Positions 14,107 to 23,829 of a stretch of 64,000 nucleotides of DNA are shown here, piece after piece. The first letter of the stretch is position 1. Each line of letters begins with the position of its first letter. This DNA comes from Streptomyces sp. TSRI0107. GTDB lineage: Bacteria > Actinomycetota > Actinomycetes > Streptomycetales > Streptomycetaceae. The stretch spans positions 62,001 through 126,000 of the forward strand of contig NZ_LIVZ01000003.1 of assembly GCF_001905845.1 (NCBI RefSeq), read 5' to 3'. The notes below the pieces were generated by a model that made no database searches, had not been told where the DNA came from, and saw nothing but the letters and a program-made list of their open reading frames with translations. Made by a program: the position numbers and the translations under genes.

Positions 14107-16845
14107 ATGGAAGTCCACAACCTGGCCACGCAATTCTTCGAGTTGGGGGCGCGGTATTGGCAGGCAGCGGACGCGGGACAGCCGACCGGACGGCTCTTCC
14201 ATGAGCTGATCCTGCTCGGACGACGGATTCTGGCGGTCTTGCACGCGCCCGGCGGCCCGACCACACCGTCGGTTGAGCCGTCGCATGTCGCCGGCATCCT
14301 GCTGGACGCCTTCGGGCGGGAGCTCACCACCCACCGTTCCGGGGCCCGTACTCACCGGCAGGCCGAAGAACACTGGGCGCGGGCGGAGGAGTTCACACCC
14401 CATGCGACACCCGGCCAGCTCCGCTCCTTCCTGGCCGGCAAAGCCCAGTACGAGCTGCAGGAGGGGCGGCCCGGCGAGGCCTTCGCCCTTGTGGAGCAGG
14501 CCACGGAACTGGATGACGACGCGTCCCGGCACTCGCTCGGAACTCCGTCCGCCCTCTACGGCGACCTGCGAATACTGCGGGCCGAGGCGCTGTACCAGCT
14601 GTACGACGCCGAAACCGCCCTGGAGGAGCTGGCGCCGCTGGAGGCGGAACTCGCCGCTCTCCTTCCGGACGGGCCGATCGACGAGACCGATCCCGAAGCG
14701 ATGCGTCCGCTCAGCGCGCTCCTCGCGCAGGGCGGTGACGGTCCCAAGAAGGTTGGCCGGCTGCTCCAGGCAACCACCGTCTACGTACGGCTGCTGGATG
14801 TGAAAGCGGGCGCGCTCCGCGACACGGGCGCACCGGAGGCGGCCGAAAAGGCCTACCTGCGCCGCATGCCGCAGTACGCGGCGACCGGCCTGCCGGAGGC
14901 GGGGCTGCTGCAACTGGCCCGCTGCGCGCTCGACCGGGGTGCGGTGGGCGAGGCGACCCGGCGGCTGGATCAGGCCGCCCTGCTGTTCGAGGACACCTCA
15001 GCGGCAGACCGGACGTCGATGCGGGCGCGTCTGCGCCTGGTGCGCGGCGCGGAGTATTGCCGTCTTCGTGCCGTGGCGGCCCGGCTGTCCGGGGCGGACG
15101 GATGGTGCGAGCGGGCCCTGCGCTGGTGCGACCGCGGGGCGCGCTGTCTGGCCGGCCATCCCGATGACACCCTCGCGGCCGGCCTGCTCGCCGAGCGTGC
15201 CCGGGCACACCGTGGTCGTGCAGACCGCGGGCACACAGACTGCGGCCAGGCAGACCGGGCCGATGCGGCACGCGCCTATCGCGAGATGGCCCACGCCCTC
15301 GACCGAGTACTGCGCGTGCCGCTCGGCCATCGCTTCGACACGCTGCACCTGCGCCATCGGCGGCCGCTGTTCGAGGAAGCGCTGGCCTTCGCCGAGCAGA
15401 CCGCCGACGCACCGCTGTGTGCCGTCGTCACGGATCTGCTCAAGGCCCGCGCCTTCTCGGCCCGCCTCTCCCTGGCCCGCTCGGACGTACGGAACACCCC
15501 GGACGCGTCCCCCGGCACCGGCGAGCGGGACGCACGGCACGGAGCGGACCACGCCAAGTTCGCCGAACTGACCGAGCGGATCACGGACGCCGAGCATCAC
15601 CAGCGCTGGGAGGAAGCCGACCGGCTCGGCGTCGAGCGGGCCGCGCTGCTGACCAGGATCCGTGCCGTCGACCCTCGCTGGCGCCTCATCAGGGACGATC
15701 CGCCCTTCGACCCGGACCGGCTCACCCGGTTCCTGGCCGCGTACCGCTCCGCCGCCCCGGGGAGCAACCCCGGCCGCTGTGTGGCCCTGAGCCTGTACGA
15801 ACGCCCCGAGGGCATCCTGGCCCTGCTGGCGACACCGGACGGCAGGCTGCGCACGGGCCTGCGGCGGCTGAGTGACGACACCCGCGACGCACTGGAGGCC
15901 TACCAGGGAGAACTTCGCCAGGACACACCCGCACGCCTGGACTTCTGGGCCCACCACGGTCTCGGTCTCTCCGACCTGATCCCTCCGGAATTCGCGGAGG
16001 AGGTCACGGACAGCGGCACCTGCCTGCTGTCCCCGCACGGGCACCTGCACAACCTGCCCTGGACGCTCGTCCGTCACCGTGGCGGCCATGTGATCCGTGG
16101 GACGGCCATCGGAATCGTCCCCAACCTGTCCAGCGCGCCGCTGCTGGACCACCGGCCCGCGGGGACGGTCCGGGCCACGCTGCTGGGCGTCGACCGGCCG
16201 TCCAGGGGCGAGCCGCTTCCCGGAGCGCGGAAGGCGGTGTGCCACCTCGCCGACTGGCTGGGGCCGGAGCGGCTGCGCACGGGGCCGGTCACCGGCGATC
16301 GGGCGACGGTCGCCGCGCTGCACGACCTGCTGCTCTCCGGACCCCCGGCGCCCGGCCGGACGGAGGTGCTTCAGATCATCACCCACGGCGTGACCGCTCC
16401 CGGGGAGCCCTTCGGCGCCGGTGTGACGATGGCCGACGGGACACTCGAGACGGGGCAGGTGCTCATGAGCCGGATGTGCTTCGAGGAGGTGCTGCTCACC
16501 GTGTGCAGCACCGGCCTGCGCGCCACGGCCGACCACAGTGGCGGGCACGGGGCGCTCGCGGGGGCGGCACCCGGGACGCCGCGTCCCCTCGAACTCGCCG
16601 GTGACGCCGCCAATGCCCTGGTCCACGCCTTCCACGAGGCGGGAGCGGCCTTCGTACTCGCCAGCCCCGTCCCGATCCGATCGGCGCCCGCGATACGCCA
16701 CTCCAAGGGGTGGATCTTCCAACGCTGCCAGGGCCGCGCTCCCCTGGAAGCCGCCCGGCGGGCCGCGGTGGCCATGCTGGACTCGGGCGACTCCCCCGAG
16801 CAGACCGACAAGTGGGCCGGAATCACGGCCTACGGAGCAAGGTGA
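14107..16845 (+). CDS. TPR-CHAT protein (caspase-like peptidase domain)
   Basis: 912 residues. The first two thirds are helical and Ala/Leu-rich, with tetratricopeptide-like pairs (for example LRSFLAGKAQYELQEGRPGEAF and LRILRAEALYQLYDAETAL). The last 300 residues are a CHAT domain: PHGHLHNLPWTLVR, the histidine of QIITHG (His760) and the cysteine of LTVCSTG (Cys800) form the caspase-like dyad. CHAT proteins cleave partner proteins, often in regulated death or defence; the target here is unknown. ATG 14107 begins the family-like N-terminus. A small acidic protein and two membrane proteins follow on the same strand. Confidence 0.9.
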   Translation: MEVHNLATQFFELGARYWQAADAGQPTGRLFHELILLGRRILAVLHAPGGPTTPSVEPSHVAGILLDAFGRELTTHRSGARTHRQAEEHWARAEEFTPHATPGQLRSFLAGKAQYELQEGRPGEAFALVEQATELDDDASRHSLGTPSALYGDLRILRAEALYQLYDAETALEELAPLEAELAALLPDGPIDETDPEAMRPLSALLAQGGDGPKKVGRLLQATTVYVRLLDVKAGALRDTGAPEAAEKAYLRRMPQYAATGLPEAGLLQLARCALDRGAVGEATRRLDQAALLFEDTSAADRTSMRARLRLVRGAEYCRLRAVAARLSGADGWCERALRWCDRGARCLAGHPDDTLAAGLLAERARAHRGRADRGHTDCGQADRADAARAYREMAHALDRVLRVPLGHRFDTLHLRHRRPLFEEALAFAEQTADAPLCAVVTDLLKARAFSARLSLARSDVRNTPDASPGTGERDARHGADHAKFAELTERITDAEHHQRWEEADRLGVERAALLTRIRAVDPRWRLIRDDPPFDPDRLTRFLAAYRSAAPGSNPGRCVALSLYERPEGILALLATPDGRLRTGLRRLSDDTRDALEAYQGELRQDTPARLDFWAHHGLGLSDLIPPEFAEEVTDSGTCLLSPHGHLHNLPWTLVRHRGGHVIRGTAIGIVPNLSSAPLLDHRPAGTVRATLLGVDRPSRGEPLPGARKAVCHLADWLGPERLRTGPVTGDRATVAALHDLLLSGPPAPGRTEVLQIITHGVTAPGEPFGAGVTMADGTLETGQVLMSRMCFEEVLLTVCSTGLRATADHSGGHGALAGAAPGTPRPLELAGDAANALVHAFHEAGAAFVLASPVPIRSAPAIRHSKGWIFQRCQGRAPLEAARRAAVAMLDSGDSPEQTDKWAGITAYGAR

Positions 16846-16891
16846 CCACACTTCGACGGTGAACAGCCGCGACGGATGCGAAGGAGTGACG

Positions 16892-17092
16892 ATGACGTAC
16901 GAGGACGAGCCGCAGCGGGCATCACGCGAACTGTCCGAGGAAGAGGAGGCCAAGGCGCAGGCCGACCTGATGGGCGACGGTACGGATCCGGACGACGGGC
17001 CGCCGCTGGGCATCGTCAAGGGCACCTATGACCCGAGGGACCGGCAACGCCCGCCCGCCCCGCCGGCGCCTCCCGCCCCGCCCGCAGAGTGA
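16892..17092 (+). CDS. Small acidic, proline-rich-tailed protein
   Basis: 66 residues, no recognised domain. The N-terminal half is strongly acidic (ELSEEEEAKAQADLMGD and GTDPDDGPP) and the C-terminus is a PPAPPAPPAPPAE tail. It sits 46 bp after the CHAT gene and six bases before the DUF6338 gene, with AAGGAG upstream of the start (ATG 16892, or GTG 16886). Its position makes it a candidate partner, adaptor or substrate of the CHAT protein; this is inference. Confidence 0.65.
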   Translation: MTYEDEPQRASRELSEEEEAKAQADLMGDGTDPDDGPPLGIVKGTYDPRDRQRPPAPPAPPAPPAE

Positions 17093-17098
17093 CCCTTC

Positions 17099-17752
17099 AT
17101 GCCGTCCAGCCTCGCGGGTTTCCTGGCCCTGCTGTACGCGGCCGTCCCCGGCTACCTCTACCTCGTCCGGTACGAACGGCACGGCCTGCGCGAGCGCCCG
17201 GGGGCCGCCCGGGAGATCGCCGAGCTGTTCACGGTCGGCACCTTCGCGACGCTGGCCGCCGCGGGGGGCGTCCTCGTGGTCGCCGAGTACGTGCCGGGCC
17301 TCGCCACGCTGGACGGCGTCGTGTCCGGCGCGCCGTACGCCCGTTCGCACGCTTGGCACCTCGTACGGTCCGCCGTCCTCGTCCTCGCCCTCAGCACCTT
17401 TGCCTGCGCGGCCCTCGGGGAGCTGCGCGGTCGCCGCAGCGGTGCGAGCAACTGGTCCACGGCGCCCGGCACGGTGTGGGCCGAGCTGCTCAAGCCCCGG
17501 CGCGGCGAGGCCGATCCCCGGGTACAGGTGCTGATGGACGACGACACACTGGTCTACGGCAGCGGACACATGGTCTCCGACGAGCGGGACACGTACTACC
17601 GCGACGTCGCGCTGCACCATCCCATCTCCATCCGCCGGCCCGGCGAGGCCCAAGCGCGGCCCTCCGAGGCGGACTACGTCATCATTCCCGGCGGTCACAT
17701 CCGGCTCATCGAGATCACCGCCGTCCCTCTGCACCAGCCCCCCGGGAATTGA
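17099..17752 (+). CDS. DUF6338-like membrane protein
   Basis: 217 residues. Three predicted membrane segments (LAGFLALLYAAVPGYLYL; VGTFATLAAAGGVLVVAEYV; LVRSAVLVLALSTFACAAL) are followed by a soluble C-terminal domain with TVWAELLKPR, VQVLMDDDTLVYG, a SDERDTYYRDVAL strand and ADYVIIPGGHIRLIEI. This matches the general layout of DUF6338 proteins, which are of unknown function. It starts six bases after the small acidic gene and is surely co-transcribed with it. Confidence 0.75.
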   Translation: MPSSLAGFLALLYAAVPGYLYLVRYERHGLRERPGAAREIAELFTVGTFATLAAAGGVLVVAEYVPGLATLDGVVSGAPYARSHAWHLVRSAVLVLALSTFACAALGELRGRRSGASNWSTAPGTVWAELLKPRRGEADPRVQVLMDDDTLVYGSGHMVSDERDTYYRDVALHHPISIRRPGEAQARPSEADYVIIPGGHIRLIEITAVPLHQPPGN

Positions 17753-17944
17753 GCGTCGATGCGCCCCAATCGGCGCTTGGGGAGTTTCCCCGATGGAGAA
17801 ACCTTTCGGCATTCAGTCCCGCATCACGCTCCACTTATGACCCGGGTCAGGAAATCACATCAGATGGCGCTTTCCTCTTTCGAGGGGTGGCTCTCGCTGG
17901 CATCCTTGGGGTCCTCGCGACCGGCAGGTACAACGGGGGGTGCG

Positions 17945-18358
17945 GTGGCAGGAGAACAGCGCGGTGTGCTGGGGCAGCTGATCAGAATCGTGAGCCTGGC
18001 GGCGCTCATCGTGGTCTACCTCGGCAGCCTGTGGGCCACTTACCGGCAAATGGACGCCGAACCGGCCTTCGACGGAGCGCTCGGAGTGCCCAATTGGGTC
18101 CATGCGGCGCTGGTCATGGGGCTCATGGTGTGCGGCGGACTGGGCGTCACGGCGGCGATCATCGACGGCCGCCGTGAATTGTCTTCCTGGATTCTCACAT
18201 TGACCGGCGTGGCAGCCGCACTCGCCTGGAGCCTTTGGGCTTCTCTCAACAAGGACGACGACACGGTGGGCATGCTCTTCGCCGCCGTCTCTCCTTTGAT
18301 CAGTTTGCTGGCGCTCGCCGAGCTGATGCGGCACTTGCGTACGCAGCCGCGCAGCTGA
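17945..18358 (+). CDS. Small four-helix membrane protein
   Basis: 137 residues from GTG 17945 with hydrophobic segments around IRIVSLAALIVVYLGSLW, VHAALVMGLMVCGGLGVTAAII, WILTLTGVAAALAWSLWA and GMLFAAVSPLISLLALAELM. No family is recognised. The start is chosen for the GGGG run just upstream and because earlier in-frame residues look non-coding. It lies 192 bp after the DUF6338 gene; the spacer holds a short hairpin (GGGGAGTTTCCCC) and may contain a promoter, so membership in the CHAT module is uncertain. Confidence 0.6.
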   Translation: MAGEQRGVLGQLIRIVSLAALIVVYLGSLWATYRQMDAEPAFDGALGVPNWVHAALVMGLMVCGGLGVTAAIIDGRRELSSWILTLTGVAAALAWSLWASLNKDDDTVGMLFAAVSPLISLLALAELMRHLRTQPRS

Positions 18359-18451
18359 CGCCCCGATCGGTCGGGAAACCGAGCGATTCGAAAAGGAAAT
18401 GGCGAGGCGCGTTCTCATCGGGACGCGAAGGCGCCGAACTCCAGGGGCGTC

Positions 18452-19103
18452 GTGGCCACCGCCGGGGTGAACGGCGGACTGGGCGTGCGGGCTCAGGCTC
18501 TCGCGCTGCCGTCCCGAGTGCGACACCAGATTCGAGCATTGCACACGGACTCCACGGTCACCGTCTACCAGGCGTACGCGCCGGAGATCGGACTGCCGGC
18601 CGCCCGGGAGGGCCGTTTCCCGGCGGTGTGGCAACGGAACCGGATGACATGGATCAAACCGTCGTTCCTATGGATGATGTACCGCTGCGGTTGGGGCACC
18701 AAGGAACGCCAAGAGACCGTCCTGGCCGTCGAGATCACCCGGGACGGCTTCGAGTGGGCACTGGAACACGCCTGCCTGTCCCACTATGAGCATGGGCTCC
18801 ACGCCGACCACGCCACGTGGAAGCGCCGGCTGAAGCAGGCTCCTGCCCGGGTGCAATGGGACCCCGAACGGGATCTGCACCTTCAGCCACTCCCCCACCG
18901 CTCGCTCCAGCTCGGCCTCGCCGGCGAAGCCGCACGTCTCTACGCCGACGAGTGGCTCGTCTCCATCACCGACGTCACTCCGCTCGCCCACACCGTCCAT
19001 GCCCATGTACGGAGGTGGAGAGCTGGACATCGCCCGGCAGCTGCTGCCCCTTGAGCGTCCCTACCTCGTGAAGGATGAGCTCTTGGCCCATTTGCACCGG
19101 TGA
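18452..19103 (+). pseudogene. DUF4291 family protein, frameshifted near its C-terminus
   Basis: From GTG 18452 the product reads VRALHTDSTVTVYQAY-like sequence, then EIGLPAAREGRFPAVW, RMTWIKPSFLWMMYRCGWG and VQWDPERDL, all hallmarks of DUF4291 (unknown function). At about 19005-19012 the family frame continues one register away as GGELDIARQLLPLERPY to the TGA at 19101-19103, whereas the first frame runs into unrelated residues and stops at 19054. So either a late frameshift mutation or a one-base sequence error has changed the last 30 residues. The core domain is intact and may still be made. Confidence 0.7.
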
Positions 19104-19342
19104 GCCGCTCTCACCAGCAGCGCGCTGCGTTTCGCGTAGCACCACCGATCGCGCTCCCGCCGGTCCACCTCCCGACTGCAGCCCCGCTGCCGAGGGTGTT
19201 GCAGCGCCTGTTGGGGACCACGGTCCGTATGGTCTTGGTGTTGGTGCTCCGTCGTCGGGGCGTCTCCAGCAGTGTTGGCTGTCCCGCTCGGTCCGACGTT
19301 CGAAGTCTGGGACGGCCTACCCGGTCGACCAGGAGTGCTGCC

Positions 19343-20806
19343 TTGAGATCTGCGGACGCCTCATCAGGACCCGGCAGCCTTGGTTGGAATCGTGGGAGCG
19401 CGACACTGGCGCTGCTGTCGTTCGCGATGCTGATCGTCTCGCTGGACCAGTACATCGTCGTCGTGGCGCTGCCTGACATCGCACGCGATCTGGGCTACTC
19501 AGCGCAGACGCTCCAGTCGGTGATCAGCGCCTACGCGGTCGCCTCGGCGGGCCTGCTGCTGTTCGGCGGGCGGGCCGCGGACCTGCTCGGGCGGCGCAGG
19601 ATCCTGGCGAGCGGACTCGCGCTGTATGCCGGAGGGGCGCTGGCGGGCGGCCTCGCCAGCGGGCCGGGCGTGCTGCTCGCCGCACGCGCGTTTCAGGGAG
19701 TCGGTGGAGCCTTGGTCTTCCCCACCACGCTGGCGCTCATCAACACCACGTTTCCCGAAGGGCGGGCGCGCAACCGGGCTTTGGGTATCTGGGGCGGTGC
19801 GGGTGCGGCCGGCCTGGTGATCGGCGTATTGCTCGGCGGACTACTGACCCAGGCTTTCGGCTGGGAGGCTGTCTTCTTCGTCATTGTCGCGTTGGCGGGT
19901 CCGGCATTGCTGCTCGCGTTCGTGCTGATCCCACCCGACGGTGCACGTGAGAAGGGCCGTACGTTCGATCTGCCTGGCGCGCTGAGCGTCACTCTGGGCG
20001 TCACCTCGATCGTGTTCGCGCTGGTGCTGGGTCCCGGCCTGGGCTGGCTTTCGCCGGGCATCCTGATCAGCGCCGCGGTCGGCCTGCTGCTGCTCGGAGC
20101 GTTCGTGGTGATCGAGCGGCGCAGCGCCGACCCGCTCATGCCCCCTCGGCTGCTGTCGAATCCCAACCTCGTCACCGGCGTCGTCATCGCGTTCATGTTC
20201 ATGGCGACCTTCGGCTCTGTGCTCTACTTCCTGTCGGTCTACTTCCAAGAGGTCCTCGGCTACGACGCCCTGCAAACCGGCGCCGGGTTCCTGATCCCCA
20301 CCGCGGTCGTCGTGGCAGGCTCGACGACGGCCGGCCAGCTCGTGACTCGGTTCGGGCTCAAGCGCACGCTGGTGGCCGCTCTCGCCATCGGTGCGCTCGG
20401 CGCCGTGCTGCTCGGCGTCGCGGTCTCGCCGGACGGCTCGTACGTCGAACTGGTCCCGGGTCTCGTCGCGCTCAGCGTCGGTGACGGCGTGGTGTTCACC
20501 ACCATGTTCATCGCCGCCGCGACCGGCGTGGCGGACCGGGAACAGGGCATCGCCTCGGGTATCGCCTCCACCGGCTCCGGCGTCGGTGCCGCGGTCGGCC
20601 TAGCCGTCCTCGTCCTCGTGGCGACCGCCGGGCTCGACGACCTCACCGGCGAACGCCTGCGCGTCTCGACGGCAGAGGGAATCAGCACCACGCTGTTCGT
20701 GGTGGCCGGCGGGATCCTCGCCATGCTTCTCGTCGCTGTGACCCGGTGCCCGACACCACCAGCACCGGAGCCGGCTCCCGTACCCCGCCTGTGGCGTCGT
20801 TGCTGA
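19343..20806 (+). CDS. MFS drug-resistance transporter, DHA2 (14-helix) type
   Basis: 487 residues from TTG 19343, with 14 predicted helices. [15 protein letters not shown] in helix 1, the [10 protein letters not shown] motif A after helix 2 and the [20 protein letters not shown] motif C region are typical of the DHA2/EmrB-QacA drug:proton antiporters. It exports small hydrophobic or cationic compounds from the cytoplasm; the substrate is unknown. The TTG start has AGGAG seven bases upstream and gives the normal short N-terminus, whereas an extension to 19100 would add basic, non-family sequence. A second DHA2 transporter follows after 193 bp. Confidence 0.85.
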   Translation: MRSADASSGPGSLGWNRGSATLALLSFAMLIVSLDQYIVVVALPDIARDLGYSAQTLQSVISAYAVASAGLLLFGGRAADLLGRRRILASGLALYAGGALAGGLASGPGVLLAARAFQGVGGALVFPTTLALINTTFPEGRARNRALGIWGGAGAAGLVIGVLLGGLLTQAFGWEAVFFVIVALAGPALLLAFVLIPPDGAREKGRTFDLPGALSVTLGVTSIVFALVLGPGLGWLSPGILISAAVGLLLLGAFVVIERRSADPLMPPRLLSNPNLVTGVVIAFMFMATFGSVLYFLSVYFQEVLGYDALQTGAGFLIPTAVVVAGSTTAGQLVTRFGLKRTLVAALAIGALGAVLLGVAVSPDGSYVELVPGLVALSVGDGVVFTTMFIAAATGVADREQGIASGIASTGSGVGAAVGLAVLVLVATAGLDDLTGERLRVSTAEGISTTLFVVAGGILAMLLVAVTRCPTPPAPEPAPVPRLWRRC

Positions 20807-20902
20807 CGCCGTTTCAAGTCGCACAGGTGGGTCTCCGGATGCTGCCGGCTGCCACGATCTCCGCCAGTTCAGCGTCCATGACCGCCATTCCGCGCCCTGT
20901 GG

Positions 20903-20925
20903 CTTTTTGCGGCCTCCGCAAAAAG
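20903..20925. terminator. Symmetric hairpin between the two MFS genes
   Basis: CTTTTTGCGG-CCT-CCGCAAAAAG is a perfect 10-bp stem with a three-base loop and A/T tracts on both sides. It is suited to terminate transcription, or to be bound by a regulator, between the transporters. Confidence 0.6.
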
Positions 20926-20999
20926 TCTGGGCCTCAGCGCCGTCCCCCACCGAACCTGAGCTCGCAGACGATCCCGGTCCGGCCCGAGGGGGATTTCCC

Positions 21000-22415
21000 A
21001 TGACCACGACGACCCTGTCCGCCCCGCCACCCGCACTCGATGCGCGCCGGCGCTGGACGGTGCTCGCCGTCTGTGCGCTGAGCATGTTCCTGGTGGGCTT
21101 GGACACCACCATCGTCAACGTGGGCCTGCCCGAGATCGGACGCGGCCTGGGCACCGGCACCCGGGGGCTCGCATGGGTCGTCGACGCCTACACCGTGGTC
21201 CTGGCGAGCCTGCTGATCGTGTCCGGGGCGCTCGCGGACCGCTTCGGAAGGCGGCGGGTCTTCCAGAGCGGACTGATCATTTTCGGTCTGGCCTCGCTGG
21301 CCTGCTCGCTGGCTCCGTCACTCGGTGCGCTCGTCGCGGCGCGGGCCGTCCAGGGGATCGGGGCCTCGATGCTGAGTCCCGTGGCGCTGGCGATCGTGGT
21401 GAACGCGATGCCCGACCCACGGGAGCGGGCCCGCGCGATCGGCATCTGGGCGTCCGTCTTCGGGCTCAGCATGGCCGCGGGCCCGGTCACCGGCGGAGCG
21501 CTCATCGCCGCGTTCGGCTGGCGATCGGTGTTCTGGATCAACGTTCCGGTCGTGGTCGCCGCGCTCGTCCTGGTCGCCGTGTTCGTTCCGGAGTCGCGCG
21601 GGGCGCGCGCCCGGCGGCTCGATCTGCCCGGCCAAGTGCTCCTCACCACGGCCCTGTTCCTCACCGTCGGCGTCCTCATCGAAGGACCCCGTCTCGGCTG
21701 GGTGTCACCGGCGGCCCTCACCGGCTACGCCCTGATCGCCGCCGCCACCGCCGCCTTCGTCCGCGCCGAACTACGCAGGCCCGAACCCCTGATGGACCTC
21801 GGGCTCTTTCGGCGGCCGGCGTTCGCCACGGCGGTGCTGGGCGCGGTCGCGGTGTTCGTCGCACTCAACGTCAGCCTGCTGCTCAGCACGCTCTACCTCC
21901 AGCACGGCCGGGGCCTCACCCCGCTCGCCGCGGGCACGGCGACCCTCCCCATGGCCCTCGGAGCCACGCTGTGCGCGCCCTGGTCCGGCACTCTGGTGGG
22001 ACGGCTGGGGCCGCGCCGGCCGCTGCTCCTCGCCGGCGCGTTCATCACCGCCGGGGGCCTGAGCCTGGTGGGTCTGAGCCAGGACACCGGCGTAGCGCTG
22101 CTCGGGCTCGCCCATCTGCTCATCGGCATCGGTTTCGGCTTCGCGAACGCGCCGCTCACCAACACCGCCGTCGGTGGACTGCCACCGTCCCGGGCGGGGG
22201 TGGCCGGGGCGATCACCTCCACCGCGCGGCAGGTCGGCTCGGCGATCGGCATCGCAGTCGCCGGGGCCCTCGTCACGGGCGTCGCGCCGGCGGGGCTCGC
22301 GCGGGCCTCCCACGCGGGTTGGCTGCTCGTAGCGGCGTGCGGACTCTTCCTGCTCGGCGTTGCACGCATCTCACAGACGACCGCAACGGTCACCGCAAAG
22401 GTCACTGACCGTTGA
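21000..22415 (+). CDS. MFS drug-resistance transporter, DHA2 (14-helix) type
   Basis: 471 residues with 14 predicted helices. Helix 1 has FLVGLDTTIVNVGLPEIG, motif A is ADRFGRRRVFQSGL, and motif C lies in AARAVQGIGASMLSPVALAI; the C-terminal half begins near FATAVLGAVAVFVALNVSLLL. It is the same family as the preceding transporter but clearly a distinct gene, not a recent duplicate. ATG 21000 has GAGGGG about eight bases upstream. It presumably exports a toxic compound or metabolite; no regulator of its own is adjacent. Confidence 0.9.
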   Translation: MTTTTLSAPPPALDARRRWTVLAVCALSMFLVGLDTTIVNVGLPEIGRGLGTGTRGLAWVVDAYTVVLASLLIVSGALADRFGRRRVFQSGLIIFGLASLACSLAPSLGALVAARAVQGIGASMLSPVALAIVVNAMPDPRERARAIGIWASVFGLSMAAGPVTGGALIAAFGWRSVFWINVPVVVAALVLVAVFVPESRGARARRLDLPGQVLLTTALFLTVGVLIEGPRLGWVSPAALTGYALIAAATAAFVRAELRRPEPLMDLGLFRRPAFATAVLGAVAVFVALNVSLLLSTLYLQHGRGLTPLAAGTATLPMALGATLCAPWSGTLVGRLGPRRPLLLAGAFITAGGLSLVGLSQDTGVALLGLAHLLIGIGFGFANAPLTNTAVGGLPPSRAGVAGAITSTARQVGSAIGIAVAGALVTGVAPAGLARASHAGWLLVAACGLFLLGVARISQTTATVTAKVTDR

Positions 22416-22615
22416 AGCCAACCAGCCCGTCCCTGCCTCCTTGCCCCGTGTCCCTCTCCCCCGCCCCCCTGCCCTCCCTCGCGGCGGGTTGCGGTTCGGG
22501 CTCGGAGGACGACGATGGATCGGGGAGGTGCGGGGAGGTTTCCGGGGGTGGATCATCAGCCGTGGCCGTGAGGCCGCAAGAACCGGGCACACCGTGCTTG
22601 CGACATGGAGTGAAC

Positions 22616-23590
22616 ATGACCGAGATTCCTCCGCCGATCACGCCCTACCTGGAGCCCGCCGCGCAGGAGCTGTGCAACGCCACCGCTCCGCATCCGAGGC
22701 TCTACGAGGTCCCTCCGGAGAAGGGCCGTGACATCCTTCTCGGCCTGCAGAGCGATGAGAGTGTTCCCCGGCCGGACGTCGACGAGGAGTGGGTCGACGT
22801 GGACGCCGGCGAGTGGGGCACGGTCCGCACCCGCGTCATCCGGCCCAAGGGGGCGAGCGGGCCGCTGCCTGTGGTGTTCTTCATCCACGGCGCCGGCTGG
22901 GTGTTCGGCGACGACAAGACGCACGACCGCCTTTTCCGCGAACTGGCCGTGGGAGCGGACGCCGCCGGTGTCTTTCCCGTGTACGACCGCGCTCCGGAGG
23001 CGAAATACCCCACGCAGGTGGAGCAGAACTACGCCGTGGGCCGGTGGGTCATGGAACACGGTGCGGAGCACGGCCTGGACACCTCACGTGTGGCGGTGGC
23101 CGGCGACTCTGTCGGCGGCTGCATGTCGGCGGTGTTCGCGCTGATGAACAAGGAGCGCGGCGGGCTCGACCTCAAGGCGCAGGTCCTGCTGTACCCGGTG
23201 ACGAACGCCGACTTCGACACCCCGTCCTACGTGCAGTTCGCCGAGGGGTACTACCTGACCCGCGACGGCATGAAGTGGTTCTGGGACCACTACACCTCGG
23301 ACCCCGCCCAGCGCGCCGAGGTCCATGCCTCCCCGCTCCAGGCCTCCCTGGACCAGCTCCGGGGGCTGCCCACCACCCTGGTCATCACCGACGAGGCCGA
23401 CGTGCTGCGCGACGAGGGCGAGCAGTTCGCGAACAAGCTCCGTGAGGCCGGCGTCGGCGTCACCTCCGTGCGCGTCGGCGGAATGGTCCATGACTTCCTG
23501 CTCCTGGACAGCCTCCGTGACACCCGCGCGGCCAACGTGGCGCGCGCACTCGCCGTCGACGCGCTGAGGACGGCGCTGCACGGCAGCTGA
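22616..23590 (+). CDS. Alpha/beta hydrolase, hormone-sensitive-lipase (family IV esterase) type
   Basis: 324 residues. The oxyanion-hole motif is HGAGWVFGD (a variant of HGGG), the nucleophile is Ser165 in GDSVGG, the acid lies in ITDEADVLRDEG and the histidine in GMVHDF. These are the marks of the HSL-type esterases that hydrolyse short acyl esters in the cytosol. ATG 22616 follows GGAG by six bases; the open frame extends upstream but only through Ser/Pro-rich non-coding-like sequence. It lies 200 bp after the MFS gene, so probably has its own promoter. Confidence 0.85.
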   Translation: MTEIPPPITPYLEPAAQELCNATAPHPRLYEVPPEKGRDILLGLQSDESVPRPDVDEEWVDVDAGEWGTVRTRVIRPKGASGPLPVVFFIHGAGWVFGDDKTHDRLFRELAVGADAAGVFPVYDRAPEAKYPTQVEQNYAVGRWVMEHGAEHGLDTSRVAVAGDSVGGCMSAVFALMNKERGGLDLKAQVLLYPVTNADFDTPSYVQFAEGYYLTRDGMKWFWDHYTSDPAQRAEVHASPLQASLDQLRGLPTTLVITDEADVLRDEGEQFANKLREAGVGVTSVRVGGMVHDFLLLDSLRDTRAANVARALAVDALRTALHGS

Positions 23591-23596
23591 GGCAGG

Positions 23597-23631
23597 ACCA
23601 CCCGATCCACCGCAGAACCACCCGATCCACC
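23597..23631 (+). repeat. 15-bp direct repeat after the esterase gene
   Basis: ACCACCCGATCCACC occurs at 23597-23611 and 23617-23631, 20 bp apart. It follows the esterase stop; its role is unknown. Confidence 0.6.
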
Positions 23632-23760
23632 TCCCGCCCACAGGCGTGGGGCGGACGCAGGTCCGGGCTCCCGGACGCCCTCGCGGCGCGGGCCGGCCCG
23701 GACCTTCGGCGTACCTACCCACTGGCGCTCGCTCGCCCGCAGAATCCCCCCACTCGATTG

Positions 23761-23789
23761 TTGACGGTGCTTACATCGCTTCCTATTCT
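23761..23789 (+). promoter_or_regulatory. Promoter of the ADC-family/ALDH operon
   Basis: TTGACG (23761-23766), a 17-bp spacer and TATTCT (23784-23789) give a good sigma-70-type promoter 41 bp before the ATG. A half-site GCTTACAT (23769-23776) of the operator described next lies inside the spacer. Confidence 0.6.
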
Positions 23790-23812
23790 CATGTGAGCAT
23801 CGCTTACATGAG
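23788..23812. promoter_or_regulatory. TetR-type operator at the ADC-family promoter
   Basis: Core ATGTGAGC-ATC-GCTTACAT (23791-23809), extended to 11-bp arms with a single mismatch. It covers the -10 edge and the expected transcription start. The same core pattern recurs twice in front of the TetR/OYE pair 4.2 kb away. Confidence 0.7.
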
Positions 23813-23829
23813 AGTGAGGAACCCACGCC

